Shown: one piece after another, positions 10,292-16,961 of the stretch
Position numbering within the stretch: the stretch's first letter is position 1
How the letters are laid out: the number at the start of each line of letters is the position of its first letter
Program-made: the position numbers and the translations under genes
Notes under the pieces: generated by a model
What the model saw: the letters and a program-made list of their open reading frames with translations, nothing else
Told to the model about the DNA's origin: nothing
The model's database searches: none
Assembly (NCBI GenBank): GCA_937925855.1
Contig: CALAMO010000042.1
Location: 1 to 53,631, forward strand
Origin: an uncultured Thiotrichaceae bacterium
GTDB lineage: Bacteria > Pseudomonadota > Gammaproteobacteria > Thiotrichales > Thiotrichaceae
DNA: 53,631 nucleotides
Direction: 5' to 3'

Positions 10292-10632
10292 TTGCCATTA
10301 TTTTTGAAGTACAGCCTGCAGAAGGCAAACAGGCGGAATACCTCTCTATAGCAGCCGACCTGAAGCCACTGCTGGCAGAGATTGATGGTTTTATTTCAGT
10401 GGAAAGATTTCAAAGCCTGACCCAGCCGGAAAAAATCCTGTCGCTCTCATTCTTTCGGGATGAAGCGGCGGTACAACAGTGGCGGAACTTAGCAGCACAC
10501 CGCAGCGCGCAGCAGTCTGGCCGCAGCGGTGTTTTTACTGATTACCGGCTGCGGGTTGCCCACGTTATGCGTGATTATGGTCTGCATGCTAGGGATGAAG
10601 CTCCGGTAGATAGTCGCGCAATTAACCATTAG
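10288..10632 (+). CDS. Antibiotic biosynthesis monooxygenase (ABM) domain protein
   Basis: 114-residue ABM-fold protein. IAIIFEVQPAEGKQAEYL, DGFISVERFQSLTQPEK and LSFFRDEAAVQQWRN are the standard strand-helix-strand pattern of this family. Members include cofactor-free monooxygenases, heme-degrading enzymes and proteins of unknown role. It overlaps the upstream NIPSNAP gene by 4 bp. A broken copy of about 76 bp of this gene lies at 19138-19213. Confidence 0.75.
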   Translation: MIAIIFEVQPAEGKQAEYLSIAADLKPLLAEIDGFISVERFQSLTQPEKILSLSFFRDEAAVQQWRNLAAHRSAQQSGRSGVFTDYRLRVAHVMRDYGLHARDEAPVDSRAINH

Positions 10633-10760
10633 CCTAGCCTACTCACATCTCCGATGGCTAATCGGCAATAAAGTTGCCACACCAAGGTTCGACAAAATGC
10701 GATACGGCGCACAGAACCCACAAAAGCCTAAGCACCAGCCAGTCTCTGTCGGAGACACTA

Positions 10761-10922
10761 TTAAACCGGATAAGCCCCCGCCAGCGTACGCAATGCTTTA
10801 TCCACCACCACTTCATCCGGCTCACCACTTAGCTGATGAGCCGCTGTACCGGCGTTAAAGGCCATAATAATTGGCTGTTTCATATACTTACTGATGTTAA
10901 ACCAGAAGTTAAACTGGCTAGA
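10761..10922 (-). pseudogene. C-terminal fragment of a flavin amine oxidase
   Basis: About 53 codons reading FWFNISKYMKQPIIMAFNAG then TAAHQLSGEPDEVVVDKALRTL. This matches the pattern of the C-terminal FAD-binding end of monoamine/polyamine oxidases (K-P-hydrophobic-AF-x-aG-x-aA...dEevv..al..L). The rest of the gene is absent: upstream of about 10922 the sequence becomes the end of a different gene in another frame. It is a gene tail left after deletion or insertion. Confidence 0.5.
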
Positions 10923-10923
10923 T

Positions 10924-11208
10924 TTAGTTGTCTTTATCAAGTGAAAACTCTTCTCTGAATCGCTCCGAGTGCTTGTGCATTTCCGGTACAGCATCCACAT
11001 CCAGCCCACCACTGGCTTCGATAGCTGAGACCACCTGTGCTATCTGCGGGGGGAGATTGTTAAATGTTGTTTTTTCTGATTGTGTTTCGATATGAGCGCG
11101 TGCTTCTTGTTTTTTGATGAGGTTACGCAGCCCTTCCAGTAGCACCGCTCTGGGTACGCGCTTCAAACCTTCACTAACATCTCTGGGCAGATCAAGTTGT
11201 GTTTGCAT
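10924..11208 (-). CDS. Small protein of unknown function
   Basis: 94 residues from the ATG at 11208 (MQTQLDLPRDVSEGLKRVPR). The protein is charged and probably mostly helical, with a Gln/Glu/Lys-rich middle. I do not recognise a family. The open frame extends upstream to 11346, but that part is antisense to a DUF4143 remnant and is probably not coding. It is flanked by the amine oxidase tail and a broken ATPase gene, so it may be an orphan antitoxin-like gene. That is only a guess from size and setting. Confidence 0.35.
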   Translation of the reverse strand: MQTQLDLPRDVSEGLKRVPRAVLLEGLRNLIKKQEARAHIETQSEKTTFNNLPPQIAQVVSAIEASGGLDVDAVPEMHKHSERFREEFSLDKDN

Positions 11209-11284
11209 GGATCGGTCTCGGTGGTTTTTATGAGTTTGTATGAATGATTCTATTGTACTGAGAACATTGATTTTGGCAAATTGA

Positions 11285-12105
11285 TCTGGTCTAGCCAGCC
11301 AGCAGTTGTTTGCTGCGGACTTTGGTAAGGCCAGCAATAGTGGCAATTATCGCCGTTTAGGTGCATCACTGGCAGATACCCTTGTGCAGGGCGGCTATCC
11401 GGCGGCGCTGGCGCGACCGACTGAAAAACGTCGCGCTAACTGTACCGGGATTACATTACGACCATCGTGCAACGTGATGTACAGGATTTAACCCGTATTC
11501 AGAAACTGGAAATGCTGCCGCGTTTATTGAGTATGGCTGCCGGGCAAACGGGGCGTTTGTTTAATGCTGCTGGTCTGGGATCGCCTTTTGCGTTAAGTGC
11601 GCCGACGATTAGGGAATACCTGACTTTGTTGGAACAGGTATTCCTGATTGAGCAATTACAGCCCTGGCACAGTAACCGGCTGAGTCGTCTCATCAAAACA
11701 CCGAAACTGCATCTGGCTGATACGGGTTTGGCCTGTGCGCTGTTGGGTGTTACCAGCGAGGCGCTTTGGCAGGATAAGGCGTTGTTGGGGCAGTTGTTAG
11801 AAACGTTTATTTATCAGGAACTGCGTAAATATGCCGACTGGCATGAGCAGCAGCTGCGTTTTTATCATTTCCGTAATAAGGAGAAGGTGGAGGTGGATAT
11901 TATTATTGAGCAGGGGCTGAAGATTGCCGGGGTTGAGATTAAGGCGGCGGCTACGGTGACGCAGGGTGATTTTAAGGGGTTGAAAAAGTTGAGGGATGCG
12001 GTGGGGGAGCAGTTTGTGGCGGGGGTGGTTTTTTATGATGGGGAGGGTGTTTTGCCGTTTGGGGAGCGGTTGTTTGCGGTGCCGGTTGGGGTGTTGGTTC
12101 CTTGA
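11285..12105 (+). pseudogene. DUF4143 ATPase gene remnant, copy 1 (5' deleted, frameshifted)
   Basis: This encodes the C-terminal DUF4143 part of an AAA-type ATPase: GGYPAALARPTEKRRAN, then IREYLTLLEQVFLIEQLQPW, LADTGLACALLG, LETFIYQELRKYA and VEVDIIIEQGLKIAGVEIKAA. The N-terminal P-loop half is missing. A one-base deletion near 11441 (AACTGTACC, where copy 2 has AACTGGTACC) breaks the frame; the 3' frame runs on from 11467 to 12105. The nuclease-like C-terminal pattern (E/VD...EIK) is retained. Functional protein is unlikely. Confidence 0.8.
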
Positions 12106-12181
12106 GGGTGTTGTGGCTATTGGATGGCTCCACATTGGGCAGACTGGCTGTTCTGTCCTATGTGGGGGAAAACCATATCTC

Positions 12182-12670
12182 TTACTCCCCCACATCCTGC
12201 AAAACAGCTTCGATCAACCTATCTGACATGTAAATATTATTGTTTTTGAGCTGTTCAACATATGGCCGAATAGCATCTATCAGCCCCTGTTTTTTAGCAC
12301 GACGTAAAATACCGAGTGTTCCAATACGGGGGATATCAAAACGTTCCGCAACCCGTCTCGCCTGTGAATCATCCAGCAAAACGATGCTATCGCTGACTGA
12401 CTGCGCCAAAGCAATCACTTCGGCCTCGCCCGGATCAACCAATATCGACAGCGGCTTCAGAACTTGTGGCTCGGGTTCGCGAATTTCTAACCACTCCAGA
12501 CGTGCTATTGTATCAGCTCCCGGCATCCCTTGTCCTTTTACGGTAACTTCTTCCCAAACGGCAGGCGGCACCAAAACCTGCTGATATAATTGCTGCAACA
12601 ATTCCAGTCGGTCAATGATTGCCAGTGAAATCAACGGGCCACTATCCGCAATAATAGCTCGCTTAGTCAT
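12182..12670 (-). CDS. PIN-like toxin, DUF3368 family
   Basis: Likely ribonuclease toxin of a type II toxin-antitoxin pair. AIIADSGPLISLA at the start supplies the first PIN-domain acidic residue, DPGEAEVIALA the middle Glu, and SIVLLDDSQARRVAE the later Asp pair. ATG at 12670 is preferred (162 residues); it overlaps the end of the antitoxin by 8 bp (ATGACTAA). The order antitoxin-toxin and the overlap are standard for UPF0175/DUF3368 modules. The pair sits between two broken DUF4143 gene copies. Confidence 0.82.
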   Translation of the reverse strand: MTKRAIIADSGPLISLAIIDRLELLQQLYQQVLVPPAVWEEVTVKGQGMPGADTIARLEWLEIREPEPQVLKPLSILVDPGEAEVIALAQSVSDSIVLLDDSQARRVAERFDIPRIGTLGILRRAKKQGLIDAIRPYVEQLKNNNIYMSDRLIEAVLQDVGE

Positions 12671-12914
12671 CAAGTAGCTCATCTGCGATCTGGTCATCAC
12701 TGAGATTCACTACCGGAATTTCCAAACGTCCCAGCTCAAACATGAAATTCAATTTTGCCATCCCGCAAAATTCTGCTGCTTTGCCCAATGACAAGCGATG
12801 TATTTCAAATAACTTGGCCGCGAGCAGGAAACGTAGCTCGTCTTCAAGCTTCTGTGGTGCTTTACCTGAGGTAACTAACAGGTCGGCAGTATAAGGTATT
12901 GATAAGTTATGCAT
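12663..12914 (-). CDS. UPF0175 family antitoxin
   Basis: 83-residue protein of the UPF0175 family, usually the partner of DUF3368 PIN toxins. The central helical part (LRFLLAAKLFEIHRLSLGKA then AEFCGMAKLNFMFEL) is the helix-turn-helix-like core of the family, and the acidic tail (LSDDQIADELLDD) suits toxin binding. AGGAA precedes the ATG. It overlaps the toxin gene and is presumably the autoregulator of the pair. Confidence 0.82.
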   Translation of the reverse strand: MHNLSIPYTADLLVTSGKAPQKLEDELRFLLAAKLFEIHRLSLGKAAEFCGMAKLNFMFELGRLEIPVVNLSDDQIADELLDD

Positions 12915-13005
12915 GTTTGCTTTCCTATGTATGCAGGTATCAGTGTAGCTTAAACCTTGGTTTTTCTGAAAACTAACTTTTCAATCCTGTTAGACCCTTC
13001 AAACT

Positions 13006-13551
13006 ATGATTGCAATAGGGAGTGGCAATTATCACTGTTTAGGTGCATCACTGGCGGATACCCTTGTGCAGGGCGGCTATCCGGCGGCACTGGCAAGGCC
13101 GACTGAGAAACGGCGCGCTAACTGGTACCGGGATTACATGACGACCACCGTGCAAGGTGATGTGCAGGATTTAACCCGTATTCAGAAACTGGAAATGCTG
13201 CCGCGTTTATTGAGTATGGCTGCCGGGCAAACGGGGCGTTTATTAGAAACGTTTATTTATCAGGAATTGCGTAAGTACGCCGATTGGCATGAGCAGCAGC
13301 TGCGTTTTTATCACTTCCGTAATAAGGACAAGGTGGAGGTGGATATTATTATTGAACAGGGGCTGAAGATTGCCGGGGTTGAGATTAAGGCGGCGGCTAC
13401 GGTGACGCTGGGGGATTTTAAGGGGTTGAAGAAGTTGAGGGATGCGGTGGGGGAGCAGTTTGTGGCGGGGGTGGTTTTTTATGATGGGGAGAGTGTTTTA
13501 CCGTTTGGGGAGCGGTTGTTTGCGGTGCCGGTTGGGGTTTTGGTGCCTTGA
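13006..13551 (+). pseudogene. DUF4143 ATPase gene remnant, copy 2 (internal deletion)
   Basis: Nearly the same sequence as copy 1 (11335-12105), but the stretch from FNAAGLGSP to ALLGQ is missing: TGRL is joined directly to LETFIYQELRKYA. The deletion ends lie in similar short sequences (GGGCGTTTGTT and GGGCAGTTGTT in copy 1), which suggests slippage or short-repeat recombination. The frame is open for 181 codons, but the ATPase half and part of DUF4143 are gone. The two copies are direct repeats bracketing the UPF0175/DUF3368 pair. Confidence 0.8.
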
Positions 13552-13591
13552 GGTTTTTGAATGACTCCAGCTTCTGCCCATGAAATTTATA

Positions 13592-13708
13592 TACTTTCCA
13601 CATTATGATACTTGGGAGCGGGCAGATATCAAGGCTAAGTGCTTGTTTTTACTGGACAGCGATGGAGTAACTTTCCGCAAAATAGTTAAAATGTAGAAAG
13701 TAATAGAA
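13592..13708. repeat. Left flanking repeat of the retron-like island
   Basis: Contains TACTTTCCACATTA (13592-13605) and, 86 bp later, TGTAGAAAGTAATAGAA (13692-13708). The same two arms, with one mismatch each, occur to the right of the reverse transcriptase gene at 15621-15634 and 15644-15660, where they form a tight hairpin. The island is therefore bracketed by copies of the same arms, here spread apart. The gap 13552-14079 otherwise holds the candidate ncRNA. Confidence 0.6.
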
Positions 13709-13822
13709 AAATTATTTTTTGACTAGCAGTAAAAAAATAATTGCATTCGAAAAATTTCTATGATCTAATCGCACTCAGGCTGAATGAAACCATTCAGAAT
13801 TACTTAGCAACACTAAATTGTA

Positions 13823-14030
13823 ATTAAGGATTTGTAACTGGCTCTTTATGAGTCGACTGTATAAAAGCGGTCTGTTCAACGGCATAGCGACGTACCACGT
13901 TACTACCGCCAATGAACTCAGAAGTTTGATGGGTTTATTACTATCAATTAAAACGACTGAGCTGTTGTTGTTGCACAACAACAGCGGAAAAAGGCTTGCG
14001 TCTTCATACTATTCCTTGTCGATCCTTAAT
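13823..14030 (+). ncRNA. Candidate retron msr-msd non-coding RNA
   Basis: Closing stem: ATTAAGGAT (13823-13831) is the exact reverse complement of ATCCTTAAT (14022-14030), as expected for a1/a2 repeats. Inside are GCGGT...ACCGC (about 13867-13909), a small TTGAT...ATCAA stem near 13925-13947, and a strong 11-bp hairpin GCTGTTGTTGT-TGC-ACAACAACAGC (13961-13985) suited to an msd stem. CGAC (13954-13957) can pair with GTCG (14018-14021) right beside a2. The size (about 208 nt) and the place upstream of the operon fit retrons. The branching guanosine was not identified, and boundaries are predictions. Confidence 0.5.
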
Positions 14031-14079
14031 GTGTAGACGACTGGCACAACCGTGTCGACAATCAATTTAGTAGGTTTTT

Positions 14080-14313
14080 ATGAACAGTAACAAGTTGTTA
14101 AGCGAGACTATCACCCTTTTGAAAAGGGAACGGTCGGAAAATTATAGTATTGAAGACAGTATGATCATAGCACTTGATCAAGCAATAAAAAATCTCGAAA
14201 AAATTCGAGATAGTGAAAGTTGTTCAAGTAACAACTTAGCTATTCTTTTAATTTTGGGGAAACTTTTTGAAAAATTCCCAGAAATTAAAGAATTTTTACA
14301 AAGCTTGGTCTAG
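14080..14313 (+). CDS. Retron-island small protein of unknown function (77 aa)
   Basis: AT-rich gene immediately after the candidate ncRNA. The 77 residues look entirely helical: a charged N-terminal helix (LSETITLLKRERSENYS), a middle helix (MIIALDQAIKNLEKIRDSES) and a hydrophobic/amphipathic C-terminal helix (LAILLILGKLFEKFPEIKEF). There is no recognised domain. It is followed after 48 nt by the HTH gene and then the reverse transcriptase, with the same base composition. It is probably part of the same unit, perhaps an effector, antitoxin-like partner or ncRNA-binding protein; that is inference. Confidence 0.55.
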   Translation: MNSNKLLSETITLLKRERSENYSIEDSMIIALDQAIKNLEKIRDSESCSSNNLAILLILGKLFEKFPEIKEFLQSLV

Positions 14314-14361
14314 CTGTAATTTATGAAAATACAGCAAGTCCGAGTATCCGAAAATTAGACT

Positions 14362-14643
14362 ATGAATATTGGAAAAGCAATTAAGTTATGTAGGAAACAA
14401 AAGAACTGGACATTGGCTAAGTTGGCTGATGAAACCAGCCTTTCCATATCTTATATTTCTTTGTTGGAGCAAGGAAAAAGAGACCCTAATCTATCAAAAC
14501 TGAAAGAAATTTCAAAAGCACTACAAGTACCACTATCCATATTGTTATTTTTAGCAGGAGATAAAAACGAAATTGAGTCAATCAATCGTGAATTGGCAGA
14601 AAAATTATCTCTACTTTCTTTGAAAATAATTGAAGAATCATAA
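14362..14643 (+). CDS. XRE/Cro-type helix-turn-helix protein of the retron island
   Basis: 93 residues. Residues 1-60 form an HTH_3/XRE domain: IGKAIKLCRKQKNWTLAKLA, SISYISLLEQGKRDPNLSKL and ISKALQVPLSILLF. The remaining 30 residues form a helical tail. The RT gene starts 3 nt after its stop, so the two are translationally coupled. Retrons that pair a reverse transcriptase with a small HTH protein are a known class. In such systems the HTH protein may be the effector or its regulator. Confidence 0.8.
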   Translation: MNIGKAIKLCRKQKNWTLAKLADETSLSISYISLLEQGKRDPNLSKLKEISKALQVPLSILLFLAGDKNEIESINRELAEKLSLLSLKIIEES

Positions 14644-14646
14644 ATA

Positions 14647-15609
14647 ATGGATGATTTATTCTATAAAAATAAATCAATATCATCTATAAGGTCGTTAAGT
14701 GCTGCTTTGGGTGTGCCAGAAGAAGTTTTGACATATTTTCAGACTAATTCAAAAAAGTATTATAGACAGAACACACCTGAAGTTAAAGAAAATGGAAAAA
14801 TTAGAATCACATACAGAGTAGATGATTCCTTAAAAGCTATACATGATAAAATAAAGAAAAACATTTTACAAAATGTATATTACCCAGAGTATATACAAGG
14901 CTCTATACGGTCTCCTGAAAGCCCACGCGACTATATGTCTGATGCTAAAATTCACTCTGGTAGAAGAGTTGTAGTGAGTGAGGATGTTTCAGACTTTTTC
15001 CCATCTATTAAGTACGACCAAGTTTTTAAGATGTGGAAATACTTCTTTAATTTTCCAGATGCAGTCTCAAAAATATTAACTGACTTAACAACATATAATA
15101 ATTTCATTCCTCAAGGTAGTAAAACAAGCTCATATATAGCTAATTTGATATTTTGGCAACATGAGCCAGCAATTGTTAAAGAGCTTAATGAGAAGGAAAT
15201 ACTATACTCTCGTTATGTTGATGATATTACATTATCATTTGATAGATATGTTCCTGATGATGAATTGAGGAAAATTATTTCCAAAATATTTGGAATGATG
15301 CTAAAAACTGGCATAAAGCCAAATAGAGAAAAGCAGGAGATTAAAAGTAGGAAAAATAATACAACAGTACATAATCTAAATGTTACAACTTCGTTTCCAA
15401 CTTTTTCAAGGAAAAAGAGAAACAATATAAGATTGGCAGTTTTTAACTGCAAAAAAGCATATAGAAAAAGAGAAGTGGATTTTTTAACATATAAAAAAAT
15501 GTACCAAAGTGCTAGAACCAAAGTTGGGCAACTCGGTAGGCTGCACCCTGAACAAGCAAAACGTCTAAAGTTAGAGCTTATTGATTGCAAGCCTAGAAAC
15601 TTCACATAG
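14647..15609 (+). CDS. Retron-type reverse transcriptase
   Basis: 320-residue RNA-directed DNA polymerase of retron size. Catalytic Asp113 lies in SEDVSDFFPSI (RT motif A), IPQGSKTSSYIANLIFW (154-170) is motif B, and YVDD (190-193) is the active-site box where most retrons have YADD. Before motif A stands DAKIH (99-103), corresponding to the retron NAxxH motif with Asn replaced by Asp. VHN (241-243) stands where VTG is usual. The basic C-terminal thumb (FSRKKRNNIRL...KAYRKREVDFL) suits msr binding. There is no maturase, endonuclease or integrase domain, unlike group II introns or DGRs. Confidence 0.85.
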   Translation: MDDLFYKNKSISSIRSLSAALGVPEEVLTYFQTNSKKYYRQNTPEVKENGKIRITYRVDDSLKAIHDKIKKNILQNVYYPEYIQGSIRSPESPRDYMSDAKIHSGRRVVVSEDVSDFFPSIKYDQVFKMWKYFFNFPDAVSKILTDLTTYNNFIPQGSKTSSYIANLIFWQHEPAIVKELNEKEILYSRYVDDITLSFDRYVPDDELRKIISKIFGMMLKTGIKPNREKQEIKSRKNNTTVHNLNVTTSFPTFSRKKRNNIRLAVFNCKKAYRKREVDFLTYKKMYQSARTKVGQLGRLHPEQAKRLKLELIDCKPRNFT

Positions 15610-15617
15610 TATGAACT

Positions 15618-15657
15618 TTTTACTTTCTACATTACAGCCAGACTGTAGAAAGTAAAA
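15618..15657 (+). terminator. Hairpin terminator/right flank after the reverse transcriptase
   Basis: Perfect 14-bp stem: TTTTACTTTCTACA (15618-15631) pairs with TGTAGAAAGTAAAA (15644-15657), loop 12 nt. It begins 9 nt after the RT stop. It resembles a terminator whose T-run lies on the 5' side, so it might stop leftward transcription too. Its arms repeat those at 13592-13708. The remaining gap up to 15823 shows nothing else. Confidence 0.55.
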
Positions 15658-15823
15658 GAATGAACGAGAAAAGCTGCTTAGCCACGATAAGTCACCTTCT
15701 CGGAAGCTATCACTCAGTATAAAAGCCAGTTAACACTACAAAACTACGTATCCTGCCTAAACTGACACAAGTGAACATCTGTACACTTATGGCATTGAAA
15801 ATGCCTGCGCGACAACAATCAGG

Positions 15824-16138
15824 TCAGGCCGCCTCCAGCATAAAATCGACATGTACAGCATCATAGGGAAACAAAATCCCCCCGTCGTTTTTTTCCAGTA
15901 TGCCAGCATTGAGCAACGCATGAATATCACCATGCACCGCCTTAACATCACGTCCAACCCGCCGCGCAATTTCCCGGATTGCCAGCGTGTCAGCATTCGT
16001 CATCGTCTTCAGAATTTCCCAACGCTTCGCAGTGAGTACTTTCCAAAGCAATTCAGGCGTTTCAAAACTAATCCGGGCTTCGGATGACGAACCTCCGTTT
16101 TTCCATGCCAGCATAAAATCAACATGATTCCTAATCAA
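15824..16138 (-). CDS. TumA-like (HVO_A0114 family) DNA-binding protein, N-terminus altered
   Basis: 104 residues with a winged-helix core: ISFETPELLWKVLTAKRWEI, LAIREIARRVGRDVKAVHGD and LLNAGILEKNDGG. This pattern is typical of HVO_A0114-type antitoxins that partner TumE toxins. The expected N-terminal segment of about 20-30 residues is replaced by MIRNHVDFMLAWKNGG, whose first part copies the C-terminal motif VHVDFMLEAA. No TumE gene is adjacent. Instead its start overlaps the end of a MazF-like toxin gene. It is either a third operon gene or a decayed antitoxin. Confidence 0.65.
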   Translation of the reverse strand: MIRNHVDFMLAWKNGGSSSEARISFETPELLWKVLTAKRWEILKTMTNADTLAIREIARRVGRDVKAVHGDIHALLNAGILEKNDGGILFPYDAVHVDFMLEAA

Positions 16139-16454
16139 TCAGCGCCAAACCAAAAGCAAATATCACAGCCTGCTTCACCAACCGCATTTTATCTTGTGGC
16201 AATCGGGTGATCAGACGACCTAATTTGCCCTTTTGCACCGTTTGGATGTGATCAAAATTAATCGCGCAGTCTCTCGGCATACCCTCTTCAATACCAAGCA
16301 CTACTTCGCTGGGAATATCCCGAATGGTAGTGGTGATAGGAGCAATCGTCACCTCCCCAAGATAATCAATCACATCACTGCGCGTAAGAATCAACACGGG
16401 TCTCTTTTTATCGGGTGCTTTAAACGTATACCAGCGAATATCACCCTGCTTCAT
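16131..16454 (-). CDS. MazF/PemK-family mRNA interferase toxin
   Basis: 107 residues with the family landmarks KQGDIRWYTFKAPDKKRPVL near the start, RSDVIDYLGEVTIAPITTTIR in the middle and DCAINFDHIQTVQKGKLG later. MazF enzymes cleave mRNA at specific short sequences and are neutralised by the cognate antitoxin. Its ATG overlaps the antitoxin stop by 4 bp, and its own end overlaps the TumA-like gene by 8 bp, giving a three-gene operon on the minus strand. Confidence 0.87.
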   Translation of the reverse strand: MKQGDIRWYTFKAPDKKRPVLILTRSDVIDYLGEVTIAPITTTIRDIPSEVVLGIEEGMPRDCAINFDHIQTVQKGKLGRLITRLPQDKMRLVKQAVIFAFGLALID

Positions 16455-16684
16455 TCATCGCCCCAGGCTTGCTCGTCTTCCCATAGCGAGAATTCGTCAT
16501 TTTTTATGGGGTGTTGCAGGTATCCCTTGCGGTGCTTTTCCACCAGTCTAAGCTGATGATAGTAGGTGATGGCTTTGCGTAGCGCATCGCGGGTAAAAGC
16601 AGAACGGTTAGTATTCGCCTCCTTCACAATGCTATCCAGCTCATGCACCAGGTCATCATCCAGCGTCATTTGTATGGTTCTCAT
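16451..16684 (-). CDS. Ribbon-helix-helix antitoxin, partner of MazF-like toxin
   Basis: 77 residues from the ATG at 16684: MRTIQMTLDDDLVHELDSIV followed by NTNRSAFTRDALRKAI is a standard ribbon-helix-helix (CopG/MetJ-type) DNA-binding domain. The acidic, Trp-containing tail (FSLWEDEQAWGDE) suits toxin binding. The open frame extends to 16744, but that extension lacks family features. First gene of the toxin-antitoxin operon and probable autorepressor. The promoter should lie in the 16685-16950 gap. Confidence 0.83.
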   Translation of the reverse strand: MRTIQMTLDDDLVHELDSIVKEANTNRSAFTRDALRKAITYYHQLRLVEKHRKGYLQHPIKNDEFSLWEDEQAWGDE

Positions 16685-16739
16685 GCCTATTGCCTTATTG
16701 GTAATCATAGCTATAAACATAGCTATGATTGCTGGCTTT

Positions 16740-16961
16740 TTCAATAACCGAAGATTTTCTTATGAGGAAAAAGGCCAAGCGCAGGGCATCGCAGAATGGG
16801 TGATTCGCTTATCTGCAATCATTGCGGTGATGAGTGGAAGGTTGCTGATGCAGGTAATGAATTGGCAACAGGCTAATGAGTTTCTGGTGTATGGGTTGCT
16901 TGTTGCGTTAGGCTTAAATTTATTTTCGTGGATTAGGAGTGTTACCGATAATGTTAGATGA
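16740..16961 (+). pseudogene. Possible C-terminal remnant of a membrane protein
   Basis: A plus-strand open stretch ending at 16961 encodes two hydrophobic segments (VIRLSAIIAVMSGRLLMQV and FLVYGLLVALGLNLFSWIR) before a short polar tail. It has no proper start or ribosome-binding site: upstream it runs antisense to the ribbon-helix-helix gene. It may be the tail of a deleted small integral membrane protein. No family is recognised, and it could be chance. Confidence 0.25.

Noticed and set aside
13848-14036. 62-codon open frame in the retron leader
   Set aside because: It lies across the candidate ncRNA hairpins, has no good ribosome-binding site and no protein-like composition.
14647-15609. 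Group II intron or diversity-generating retroelement as the source of the reverse transcriptase
   Set aside because: No maturase or endonuclease domain, no intron ends, and no template/variable repeat pair was seen.
13592-15660. Integron attC sites as an explanation for the hairpin arms around the retron
   Set aside because: The arms lack the RYYYAAC/GTTRRRY core sequences, and no integrase gene is present.
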